From contig NZ_QUCY01000012.1 of assembly GCF_003474385.1 (NCBI RefSeq), positions 20,295 through 84,294 on the forward strand: a stretch of 64,000 nt of DNA. The letters are read 5' to 3'. This stretch comes from Senegalimassilia sp003474385. Its GTDB lineage: Bacteria; Actinomycetota; Coriobacteriia; Coriobacteriales; Eggerthellaceae. Below, piece by piece: positions 54,917-63,700 of the stretch. A model generated the notes under the pieces. That model ran no database searches. It saw only the letters and a program-made list of their open reading frames with translations, and had not been told where the DNA came from. Every line of letters begins with the position of its first letter. Position 1 is the first letter of the stretch. The position numbers were made by a program, and so were the translations under genes.

Positions 54917-54945
54917 AATTCAAGTCCAGAAAAGGAGTAAAAAAT

Positions 54946-54969
54946 ATGCGGCAAGGTATTCTTAAATAA
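54946..54969 (+). CDS. tet(W) leader peptide (MRQGILK)
   Basis: A seven-codon open frame after AAAGGAG. Ribosome-protection tet genes carry such a short leader, whose translation sets the fold of the downstream attenuator: slowed ribosomes under tetracycline let transcription continue into the resistance gene. That mechanism is known for tet(M)-type leaders and is inferred here from the matching layout. Confidence 0.75.
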   Translation: MRQGILK

Positions 54970-55137
54970 AACTATAATCAAATAGTGGGAACAAAGGATT
55001 ATGATAGTTCCTTTTGTAGGGGCTTAGTTTTTTGTACCCAATTTAAGAATACTTTTGCCTTATCAATTTTGACATATCCCCAAAAACAGCACTCACAAAC
55101 AGGTGTATGCTGCATATGTGTATGTCCGCAAATTATC

Positions 55138-55177
55138 ATCCCCAGTGGTAAAAGTATTTTACTGCTGGGGATTTTTA
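55138..55177 (+). terminator. Attenuator hairpin before tet(W)
   Basis: Outer stem ATCCCCAG (55138-55145) with CTGGGGAT (55165-55172) and inner stem GTAAAA (55148-55153) with TTTTAC (55157-55162), followed by TTTTAT. It lies 39 bases before the tet(W) start and after the leader peptide, the position of a transcription attenuator. Confidence 0.8.
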
Positions 55178-55210
55178 TGCCCTTCGGGGCAGTAAAGGGA
55201 GGACAATCAC

Positions 55211-57130
55211 ATGAAAATAATCAATATTGGAATTCTTGCCCATGTAGACGCTGGAAAGACGACCTTGACGGAGAGCCTGCTATATGCCAGCGGAGCCATT
55301 TCAGAACCGGGGAGCGTCGAAAAAGGGACAACGAGGACGGACACCATGTTTTTGGAGCGGCAGCGTGGGATTACCATTCAAGCGGCAGTCACTTCCTTCC
55401 AGTGGCACAGATGTAAAGTCAACATTGTGGATACGCCCGGCCACATGGATTTTTTGGCGGAGGTGTACCGCTCTTTGGCTGTTTTAGATGGGGCCATCTT
55501 GGTGATCTCCGCTAAAGATGGCGTGCAGGCCCAGACCCGTATTCTGTTCCATGCCCTGCGGAAAATGAACATTCCCACCGTTATCTTTATCAACAAGATC
55601 GACCAGGCTGGCGTTGATTTGCAGAGCGTGGTTCAGTCTGTTCGGGATAAGCTCTCCGCCGATATTATCATCGAGCAGACGGTGTCGCTGTCCCCGGAAA
55701 TAGTCCTGGAGGAAAATACCGACATAGAAGCATGGGATGCGGTCATCGAAAATAACGATAAATTATTGGAAAAGTATATCGCAGGAGAACCAATCAGCCG
55801 GGAAAAACTTGTGCGGGAGGAACAGCGGCGGGTTCAAGACGCCTCCCTGTTCCCGGTCTATTATGGCAGCGCCAAAAAGGGCCTTGGCATTCAACCGTTG
55901 ATGGATGCGGTGACAGGGCTGTTCCAACCGATTGGGGAACAGGGGAGCGCCGCCCTATGCGGCAGCGTTTTCAAGGTGGAGTATACAGATTGCGGCCAGC
56001 GGCGTGTCTATCTACGGCTATACAGCGGAACGCTGCGCCTGCGGGATACGGTGGCCCTGGCCGGGAGAGAAAAGCTGAAAATCACAGAGATGCGTATTCC
56101 ATCCAAAGGGGAAATTGTTCGGACAGACACCGCTTATCCGGGTGAAATTGTTATCCTTCCCAGCGACAGCGTGAGGTTAAACGATGTATTAGGGGACCCA
56201 ACCCGGCTCCCTCGTAAAAGGTGGCGTGAGGACCCCCTCCCCATGCTGCGGACGTCGATTGCGCCGAAAACGGCAGCGCAAAGAGAACGGCTGCTGGACG
56301 CTCTTACGCAACTTGCGGATACTGACCCGCTTTTGCGCTGCGAGGTGGATTCCATCACCCATGAGATCATTCTTTCTTTTTTGGGCCGGGTGCAGTTGGA
56401 GGTTGTTTCCGCTTTGCTGTCGGAAAAATACAAGCTTGAAACAGTGGTAAAGGAACCCACCGTCATTTATATGGAGCGGCCGCTCAAAGCAGCCAGCCAC
56501 ACCATCCATATCGAGGTGCCGCCCAACCCGTTTTGGGCATCCATCGGACTGTCTGTTACACCACTCCCGCTTGGCTCCGGTGTACAATACGAGAGCCGGG
56601 TTTCGCTGGGATACTTGAACCAGAGTTTTCAAAACGCTGTCAGGGATGGTATCCGTTACGGGCTGGAGCAGGGCTTGTTCGGCTGGAACGTAACGGACTG
56701 TAAGATTTGCTTTGAATACGGGCTTTATTACAGTCCGGTCAGCACGCCGGCGGACTTCCGCTCATTGGCCCCGATTGTATTGGAACAGGCATTGAAGGAA
56801 TCAGGGACGCAACTGCTGGAACCTTATCTCTCCTTCACCCTCTATGCGCCCCGGGAATATCTTTCCAGGGCTTATCATGATGCACCGAAATACTGTGCCA
56901 CCATCGAAACGGTCCAGGTAAAAAAGGATGAAGTTGTCTTTACTGGCGAGATTCCCGCCCGCTGTATACAGGCATACCGTACTGATCTGGCCTTTTACAC
57001 CAACGGGCAGAGCGTATGCCTTACAGAACTGAAAGGGTATCAGGCCGCTGTCGGCAAGCCAGTCATCCAGCCCCGCCGTCCAAACAGCCGCCTGGACAAG
57101 GTGCGCTATATGCTTCAGAAGATAATGTAA
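55211..57130 (+). CDS. tet(W): Tetracycline resistance ribosomal protection protein Tet(W)
   Basis: EF-G-like GTPase that releases tetracycline from the ribosome. The 639-aa protein has P-loop AHVDAGKTTLTESLLYASGA-type start, DTPGHMDF and NKIDQAG, and matches Tet(W) nearly throughout from memory (VEKGTTRTDTMFLERQRGIT; KPVIQPRRPNSRLDKVRYM near the end), with a small number of substitutions. AGGGAGG precedes the ATG. Expression is probably tetracycline-inducible through the leader-attenuator. Base composition and codon use differ from the flanking genes, showing transfer. Tet(O) and Tet(32) are close relatives, but the C-terminal end favours Tet(W) rather than a mosaic. Confidence 0.95.
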   Translation: MKIINIGILAHVDAGKTTLTESLLYASGAISEPGSVEKGTTRTDTMFLERQRGITIQAAVTSFQWHRCKVNIVDTPGHMDFLAEVYRSLAVLDGAILVISAKDGVQAQTRILFHALRKMNIPTVIFINKIDQAGVDLQSVVQSVRDKLSADIIIEQTVSLSPEIVLEENTDIEAWDAVIENNDKLLEKYIAGEPISREKLVREEQRRVQDASLFPVYYGSAKKGLGIQPLMDAVTGLFQPIGEQGSAALCGSVFKVEYTDCGQRRVYLRLYSGTLRLRDTVALAGREKLKITEMRIPSKGEIVRTDTAYPGEIVILPSDSVRLNDVLGDPTRLPRKRWREDPLPMLRTSIAPKTAAQRERLLDALTQLADTDPLLRCEVDSITHEIILSFLGRVQLEVVSALLSEKYKLETVVKEPTVIYMERPLKAASHTIHIEVPPNPFWASIGLSVTPLPLGSGVQYESRVSLGYLNQSFQNAVRDGIRYGLEQGLFGWNVTDCKICFEYGLYYSPVSTPADFRSLAPIVLEQALKESGTQLLEPYLSFTLYAPREYLSRAYHDAPKYCATIETVQVKKDEVVFTGEIPARCIQAYRTDLAFYTNGQSVCLTELKGYQAAVGKPVIQPRRPNSRLDKVRYMLQKIM

Positions 57131-57231
57131 CGTCTTGCGCAATGCAAGCGTTCATTGCTGGCTATTGCGAAATATCATTGATAAAATCAGTATCAGAGAG
57201 GAGAAACTATTTTGAACCAGGAACAGACGAA

Positions 57232-57839
57232 TAGAACCGCAAGCAGGACTGTTATATCTGCGGCAGCTACAAGAAGCGTACCCGTGACTGTACGGCACAC
57301 TTTATCCGCACCGACCTTTTGACGGCGGGCGTGCTTTCCAATCTCCGGCAAGTGACGGAATACGCCGCCAGGCATGAGAGCCGCTTTGTAAAGCTGCTCA
57401 TCCAGCAGAACGAAATCGGCGGCAAGAGAAAGACCGCCGCAGCCACGAAGCAGCTTGAACAGGCCCAGACACGCATTGCCGAAGTGAACCGCATTATCAA
57501 GCGGCTGTATGAGGACAATGTAAGCGGCAAAATCAGCGACGAGCGTTTCATGGAGCTGTCGGCGGACTATGAGCAGGAGCAGCGGGAACTGAAAGACCGG
57601 GCTGCCGCTTTGCAGGAGGAACTTTCCAAGTCGCAGGCCGCCACCGTCAACGCCGAGAAATTCATGGGGATTGTGAGAAAGCGCACCTTGCTTTTGAAGA
57701 ATTGACCCCCACCCTCTTGCGGGAAATGATTGAGAAAATCGTCGTGCATGAGTGCAGCTATGACGAGAACGGCACCCGCAGGCAGGACATTGAGATTTAT
57801 TACAGCTTTGTCGGCAAGATAGACTTGCCGGAAGCCTAA
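57232..57839 (+). pseudogene. Truncated, frameshifted C-terminal part of a large serine recombinase
   Basis: In frame from about 57232 the sequence reads NRKQDCYICGSYKKRTRDCT, the zinc-ribbon region of TnpX/TndX-type recombinases, followed by a coiled coil (KQLEQAQTRIAEVNRIIKRL) and RDQEQRELKDRA-type repeats. After residue RKRT at about 57689 the frame breaks: the homologous continuation FEELTPTLLREMIEKIVVHE is in another frame, running to a stop at 57837-57839. The N-terminal catalytic domain with the serine is absent. A TTG-start fragment (57212) with a good ribosome site reads into it out of frame. It is a relic of the element's original transposase. Confidence 0.82.
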
Positions 57840-57846
57840 CGCCTGA

Positions 57847-57886
57847 CCTATCCGACACAGCCCTAAGTGCCGGATAGGAACGGCAA
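57847..57886 (+). terminator. Terminator after the recombinase remnant
   Basis: Stem CCTATCCG (57847-57854) with CGGATAGG (57871-57878), followed by AACGGCAAAATTTTTT. It lies 8 bases past the stop and close to the right inverted repeat. Confidence 0.65.
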
Positions 57887-57906
57887 AATTTTTTACACTT
57901 CTATTA

Positions 57907-57928
57907 CTTCTTTATCGCACATTAGCAG
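57907..57928 (-). repeat. Right inverted repeat of the tet(W) element
   Basis: Read on the minus strand it is CTGCTAATGTGCGA followed by TAAAGAAG, matching the left repeat at 18 of 22 bases. The host mod sequence resumes at 57929. Confidence 0.82.
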
Positions 57929-59128
57929 ATTCGCAAGGGTTATCAGGCGCTGAAGTAGTTTCGTCGGTTTCGGTCCATCGAAATAGCCCTTTCCGTCAAA
58001 TAGAGATACGAGCTCCTTGGCGCCTTCCTGGCTGTGACCCACTTCTTTGTAAAACATGATTGAAGTTGGAGCCATTCCATCATATTTGAGCTCTGTTAGG
58101 AAACGCTTGATGCAAGGGACGCTGTCGCCGTTTGGGCCAAACCAAATGCGGTTATCCTGGAGTCTCTCGCGAAACGCGTTTCGCGAGAGCCTCCAGCAGC
58201 GTCCTGCTGGAGGCTCTACAACACGCCCCGAGGGCGTTGTGATTGGATAGTCGGAATCTGGGCTGTAAGTCTTTACACTGAGGTCGCTTGGCTTCCAAAC
58301 GCCTCGAGGATCGTTGTCTGGATTCTTGTAGCGGGCGTTTGCCTCGTCTGTTCTCGGCAGGCGTCCAATCACAAAGCGCTCAATGGATTTGGCGTATACG
58401 AGAACATAATCATGGCTATTTGAAACGTATTTGGCGTCATTCTTGGGCGAGTAAGCTCGTTCCCAGATTAGCTGAGAAACGAAATTTGCCTCTCCGAACA
58501 CCTCGTCACAGAGGATGCGCAAATTGCGGTCTTCGTTATCGTCAATCGAAATGAAAATGACGCCATCGTCGGTTAGGAGCTCTCGAGCCAGTCTCAACCT
58601 AGGGTACATCATCGAGCACCAGTCGCTATGGTAGCGGCCACTTGTGTCGGCGTTGGACTGGCCGGCGAGTCCCGCCTGCTCCTTATAGTTATCGACAGAG
58701 TTGCCGAAATTGTCCTTGTAGACAAAGTCGTGACCCGTGTTGTAGGGTGGGTCGATGTAGATCATCTTGACCTTGCCGTGGTAGCCGCGCTGTAGGAGCT
58801 TCAGCACCTCGAGATTGTCGCCTTCGATATAAATGTTGTCCGAGTCGAAGGACCCATCCTCTCCATCGCGGCTGCGGCTTTTCTCGATACGGGGACGCAA
58901 AGTAGCAGTGCTGGACATCTGCGACTGGCGGATGGCATCGGCCTTGCCGGGCCACGTGAACGCATAGCGCTCCAGGCCCTCGTCTACCTCGTCGCCAAGC
59001 TCCAGCCGCAGTTTGTCGAAGTCGATTCCGCTCTCGGAGAACACTTCGGGCATCAGCTCCTTGAGCTTATTCAGGCGGTCGTCAATAAGACTCTCCGATT
59101 CAAGAGTCATCTTTTCTATCTCGCCCAT
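57929..59128 (-). pseudogene. mod: Type III-like DNA methyltransferase Mod, N-terminal part (400 codons)
   Basis: The 5' part of the split mod gene, 400 codons to TLAN, then 11 element-encoded residues before a stop. It contains the catalytic DPPY motif (126-129, in MIYIDPPYNTGHDF), with the target-recognition region after it; a DPPY-first order is the beta-class layout of type III Mod. The AdoMet motif falls in the other half, so this piece should be inactive. Three adjacent inverted repeats occur in it at 58164-58240. Joined to the C-terminal part it would be a 622-aa Mod, a normal length. The ATG is 12 bases past the upstream gene. Confidence 0.9.
58164..58240. repeat. Three adjacent palindromes inside mod
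   Basis: A perfect 26-bp palindrome (58164-58189, half-site CTCTCGCGAAACG), then a 13-bp stem (58187-58199 with 58204-58216) and a third imperfect hairpin (58218-58222 and 58225-58228 with 58232-58240). They follow each other without gaps in coding sequence. The reading frame stays open through them. Confidence 0.75.
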
Positions 59129-59139
59129 GAGGTCTCCTC

Positions 59140-59934
59140 CTAGGAAAGTTGAGATTTGATTAGTTGAACTATGTAGGGCATGGCGGCAATAAAAACGTCG
59201 GTGCCCTTGCCGGCAAGCCAGCTCAGGAGTTTGTCAAGCTTGCTGCCCCGTTTGCTTTTATCTTTTGTGTTGAGATCGCCCATCATCCCTTTGAGCAGCG
59301 TCTTCTCGTCATCGGAAAGCGTTGTCTCTGGCAATTTGTCAATCTGTTCAAAGGTTGCCTCTAACGTGACCTGTACGTTGCTCGTGGCGGATGCCGTGAG
59401 GCTGACGCTAGCGCCCTGCGCTTCGGCGATTTTCAGCTTACGGAGCTCCTCATCACGGAAATGCTTCAGTTTGTCGATACGTAGTTGCGTCTGTTCATCG
59501 TTGAAATCATTGCGATTGGAAGACCCATAGGAATAGGAGGCTAGTCCGTCCGTGTAGGAGTCGTAGCCCCTCGCGTTTGCGTAGACGTAGTCGATTGAGT
59601 CGTATACGGCTTTGAGCTCGTCGTCTTTCACGCCCTCTTCAAGAGCTTGCTCCAGTCTCCTGATATGCTGCGTTATAGTTGCGCAGAATGCGGCACCGAA
59701 CGCTTTGTCGTCTGAGTCTTCCCGCTTTAGGCGCAGCTTCTGGAGAATCATCCCTAGGTCGCTTTTCGAGTAGCGAAATGAGCTTGAGGAATTGATATAT
59801 TTTAAAGCCTCGGGGTTAGTGTAGTCGAGGTCGAAGACCTGCATGATTTCACGGCAGAGCGCATCAACATCCTCATCTGCAGCATCACTCAAAAGGCGCG
59901 CCGCTCGCAAAATATACTCATCTAGAACGGCCAT
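59140..59934 (-). CDS. Uncharacterised protein of the Mod/Res operon
   Basis: A 264-aa protein with no family I recognise. The N-terminal half is helical and charged (SDLGMILQKLRLKREDSDDK); a Tyr-rich stretch (YDSIDYVYANARGYDSYTDG) lies near residues 110-130; the C-terminus has a basic segment (DKSKRGSKLDKLLSW) and a hydrophobic end (FIAAMPYIVQLIKSQL) that could be an amphipathic or membrane-touching helix. It overlaps the DUF4391 gene by 17 bases and lies 11 bases before mod, so it is part of one operon. Its presence between helicase and methyltransferase genes suggests a regulatory or effector part. Confidence 0.7.
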   Translation of the reverse strand: MAVLDEYILRAARLLSDAADEDVDALCREIMQVFDLDYTNPEALKYINSSSSFRYSKSDLGMILQKLRLKREDSDDKAFGAAFCATITQHIRRLEQALEEGVKDDELKAVYDSIDYVYANARGYDSYTDGLASYSYGSSNRNDFNDEQTQLRIDKLKHFRDEELRKLKIAEAQGASVSLTASATSNVQVTLEATFEQIDKLPETTLSDDEKTLLKGMMGDLNTKDKSKRGSKLDKLLSWLAGKGTDVFIAAMPYIVQLIKSQLS

Positions 59935-60700
59935 TGCAGATCTCCTTTATCTCATCGGCGACCGCCCTCAGGCGTCGCTCCTCTTCCTTCATTTCCATCC
60001 TCAGCTTCGCGGACTCGTTGAGCGTTATGTCCTTCGACCGCCGCTGCTCCTTCAGCCGCTTGACGGAGGCTCCCATCTCATCGTAGCGCGACGTGAGGGC
60101 GATCAGCTTTTCCCGGTCTCGAGCGGGGCATACGGGGTAGAACCCCAGGCCGCCAATCGCGCGGGACAGCGCTACGGTGCGCGACAGGTCGACCAGGTAC
60201 TCCCAGAGGTCGCCCTGCGAGAGCCGCCCGAATGCCAGCGCGCCTAGGAAGTCCGCGTATTCTGAACGGCCAGGATCGAACGCGCCCGTCGACTCGACTC
60301 GGTCGACGACCGTCGCGCCCTGCTCGGCCTGGCTCCTCCGCGTGAGGGCGACCGATATGCACGCGCAGCCGCCCGCCTCGACCAGGAGCACCGTCGGGTT
60401 CGGGAAGCACTTGTGCACGAGCTCCGCCACCTCGGCCACCGCCATGGTCCCGGCTGTCATCTCGCAACGGAGGAAGACGACGCTCTGCACGTTGCGCTCG
60501 TCGTCCTCGTACGGCGGGATGCGCGTCGTGGACTTCTGGACCGTGGCGAAGTGCTCGAGGCGCGCGACCTTGTCGAGCCTCTTCTGCTCGGTCTTGGTGA
60601 GCATGGCCTGCTTGACGAGCACCGTCTTGGGAATGCGGCGGCATCCCGCGAGCGCCGCTTCGGGCAGGCGCAGGATTCCGTTCCAGTCGATGCCGCTCAT
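59918..60700 (-). CDS. DUF4391-family protein
   Basis: A 260-aa protein from ATG 60700, which overlaps the helicase stop as ATGA. The core (WNGILRLPEAALAGCRRIPKTV; LTKTEQKRLDKVARLEHFATVQ; TRIPPYEDDERNVQSVVFLR) fits DUF4391, found beside SNF2/PLD helicases and type III-like Mod/Res in many bacteria. The C-terminal third is a charged helix (LKEQRRSKDITLNESAKLRM). No catalytic motif is evident. Its constant neighbours point to a structural or targeting role in the same complex; that is inference. Confidence 0.78.
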   Translation of the reverse strand: MSGIDWNGILRLPEAALAGCRRIPKTVLVKQAMLTKTEQKRLDKVARLEHFATVQKSTTRIPPYEDDERNVQSVVFLRCEMTAGTMAVAEVAELVHKCFPNPTVLLVEAGGCACISVALTRRSQAEQGATVVDRVESTGAFDPGRSEYADFLGALAFGRLSQGDLWEYLVDLSRTVALSRAIGGLGFYPVCPARDREKLIALTSRYDEMGASVKRLKEQRRSKDITLNESAKLRMEMKEEERRLRAVADEIKEICNGRSR

Positions 60701-63700
60701 CGCAGCACCGCGAAACATACCAACGAGTAGTCGTTGAAGCCCATGACGGTGCCGCTGCCGACCTCTCCCAGGCTGAACAGGCTCTCGATGCCTTTGTCCT
60801 GCTGCGTTCCGGTGATGGCCGCAACGACATCGTCAAGCAGGTCGGTGTAGGCGTCCATCCTCGTCCCGTCGCGGGTCTCGCGGTTGAACTCGCGGCACAG
60901 CTTAGCGATGGGCTCGGGATGCCCAGAGCAGACGGCGCGCATGATGTCGAGCGCCGGCTTGGGCTGGGTGTGCTTCGTCATGACCTCGCCGTCGGCCGAC
61001 ACGTACACCACGTAGTACGGGAAGACAGGGTTCGTGTCCCTGGGATCGTTGCCCTCGTCGTTCTGCTTGAGGCAGAAGACCACGCCTGGCTTCACGTCGC
61101 TGCGAAGCTCGTCGGGGATGGGGGCCACGGCGTGCAGTCCCGCCGGCGAGTTCTCCAACGCGCCGGGATGCTCCTTGGCGTAGCGCTGGAGCTCCACGCG
61201 GAAGTCGTCGAAGGCGAAATCCGTGATCGAGATGCCGCCCGAGATGTCCTCGAGGTCGAGCACCTCGCTCTTGAGCTGCTGGAGCTGCCGGCGACGGTAC
61301 TTGAGGTCGTTCATCTCTCCATTGCCCTTGGCCTCCAGCACGTTCTCCTCGCCGGTTGCCGACGCGTCGAGCAGCGCCATGCGCCCCTTCACGCGGCCCT
61401 CGAGCTGGATGTACTCGTCGAGCGCGATGTCCGGCCAGAAGTTGACCAGCTGGATCTGGGAGTTCTTCGATCCCAGGCGGTCGATGCGGCCGAAGCGCTG
61501 GATGATACGCACGGGGTTCCAGTGGATGTCGTAGTTCACCAGGCAGTCGCAGTCCTGCAGGTTCTGGCCCTCGGAGATGCAGTCCGTCGCGAAGACGACG
61601 TCGATCTCGCCGAGCTCCCGCTGGCTCTCCGGCAGCTCCTTTGAGACGGGAGAGAACCTCGCGAGGATGTTCTCGAAGGTGGTCCTGGGAAGCTTCAGCG
61701 AGTAGGTCCGGTTGGAGCTGCCCGCCACCTCGGCGCACTCGATTCCGAGCTCGCGCTTCAGCCAGGGCGCCAGCTGCTCGAAAAGGTACGCCGTCGTGTC
61801 GGCGAACGCGCTGAACACCAGCACCTTGCGGTTGCCGGGGTTGTACGGCTCGCTGACCTTGCCCGCGATGAAGTCGCGCAGCTTCACGAGCTTGGCGTCG
61901 CGCTCGGGCGTCACCGCGTCGGCATAGGTTAGCAGGGCCCGGAGCACCTGGATGTCGAAGTCGAGGTCCTGGCCCAGGCGCAGGGCGTCGACGTCTCGCA
62001 GGTCGACTCGCACCTTGCCGCCGGCCTCGAACTCCTCGGCATCGTCGTCGTCGAACCCGTCCTCGAGGCCCTCGGTGCCGTAGGCGACCCCCGACGCGTC
62101 GGCGTCGAGCCTCGCGCGCAGGTCGACGCAGCCGTCGAGGATTCGTCGCAGCGTGATGCGGAAGCTGTTCACGGAGGACTCCATGCGCTTGAGGACGTTG
62201 ACGCGCATGAGGTTGGCCACCGCCGTCGTGCGGTGGACCTGGCTCTCGAAGTCCTTGCCCCACGTGTCCCCGTAGCGGTCCTCGTACTTGCGGCGCTGGT
62301 CGGCGCGCACGTAGGAGAGCACCTGGTACTGGGCGAACGTGAGCTGGGCGATCATGTCGTTGAGCACGGCAATCGGCGGCAGCTCGCCTTCTAGGTCAAT
62401 GGGCGTCTGAAACGACAGGGGCGGCCGGCGCGCCGGGAAGGTACCGCTCGCGGCGCCGTAGTACTTCGTGATGTGCTTGCGGCTGCGCGCGATGGTCAGC
62501 ACGTCGAGCAGCTTGAAGTAGTCGGCGTTCACCGCGTTCACGAAGCTCTCGGTCGTGCGCTCGGAGTCGGAGAGCTTGCTCCACTCGTTGAACCTCTGCT
62601 GGGCGACGCGCGTCACGTGGGTGATCGACGGGATGCCATCGGTATCGGCGAGGTACGCGTCGTCTCCCTCGGTGATGAGCTCGATCTGGTTTCGCAGGTC
62701 GAGCAGGCGGTTGTTCACCGGGGTGGCAGAGAGCATGAGCACCTTCGTGCGCTGGCCCGACTTGATGACGTCCTCGATGAGGCGCGTGTAGCGGTCGGTC
62801 TTGTCCGCGTCGGTGCTCTTGTTCCTGAAGTTGTGGCTCTCGTCGATGACGAGGAGGTCGAAGTGGCCCCAGCGCAGGTGCTCGAGGTCCACCTCGCCGC
62901 TCATGCCGTGGTAGCGCGACAGGTCGGTGTGGTTGAGCACCGTGTAGCTGAAGCGGTCGTCGGCCAGCGGGTTGCGGTCGTCGTTGTCCTGCGTCCACAG
63001 GGTCCAGTTGTCCCGCAGGCGCTTCGGGCACAGCACGAGGATGCGGTCGTTGCGCTCCTGGTAGTACTTCATGACGGCGAGCGCCTCGTAGGTCTTGCCC
63101 AGGCCCACCGAGTCGGCGATGATGCAGCCCTTGTACTTCTCCAGCTTGCGGATGGCGCCCACGACGGCGTCCTTCTGGAAGTCGTAGAGCTTGCTCCAGA
63201 CCACGGACTCCTCGAACTTGAGGCCGGGGCGGATGCCGTTGTCCTCGTCGTCCTCCATGAAGTCGCGGAACAGGTGGTACAGGGTCAGGAAATAGATGAA
63301 CTCGGGCGGGTTCTCGCGGTAGAGCGTCTCGACCTGGGCGGCCACCTGCGCGGTGACCTCCTCGACCATGGCAGGGTTGTCCCAGACCGACTCGAACATC
63401 ATCTTGAGGCCGACGGCCTCGGTCGCGTTCTCGAAATGGCTCACGCAGGTCACGGTTCCCGGACGGCGCTCGTAGCCGAGGCCCTCCTGCGTGAAGTTCG
63501 CGGCGGCGCCCATGAAGGCGTGGTCGTCGCCGGATGGGTTCTCCACCACGTAGGTGCCGCCCGGCTGAATGGCGCCGGACGTCTTGGCGGACTTGAAGAC
63601 GCCCTTCTCGCGGATCCACTCGGCGCATTCGCGGGCGAGCGCGCGTTGGTTTAGGTTGTTGCGCAGCGTGAGCTCGAGCCCCGAGCCGCCGACGCCGACC

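Larger units (their letters stand above)
54549..57928 (+). mobile_element. 3,380-bp tet(W) element inserted in mod
   Basis: Defined by 22-bp imperfect inverted repeats at 54549-54570 and 57907-57928. Contents from left: an AT-rich leader region, tet(W) promoter, leader peptide and attenuator, tet(W), and the tail of a large serine recombinase. Removing exactly this interval joins TLAN to LSTGD in mod, in frame. A dinucleotide AT lies at both host/element borders, fitting the 2-base crossover of serine recombinases. The recombinase lacks its catalytic domain, so movement would need one in trans. Base composition is lower in GC than the flanks. Confidence 0.85.

Noticed and set aside
55378..56632. 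Minus-strand frames across tet(W)
   Set aside because: Antisense to a complete, recognisable tet(W); no ribosome sites or homology.
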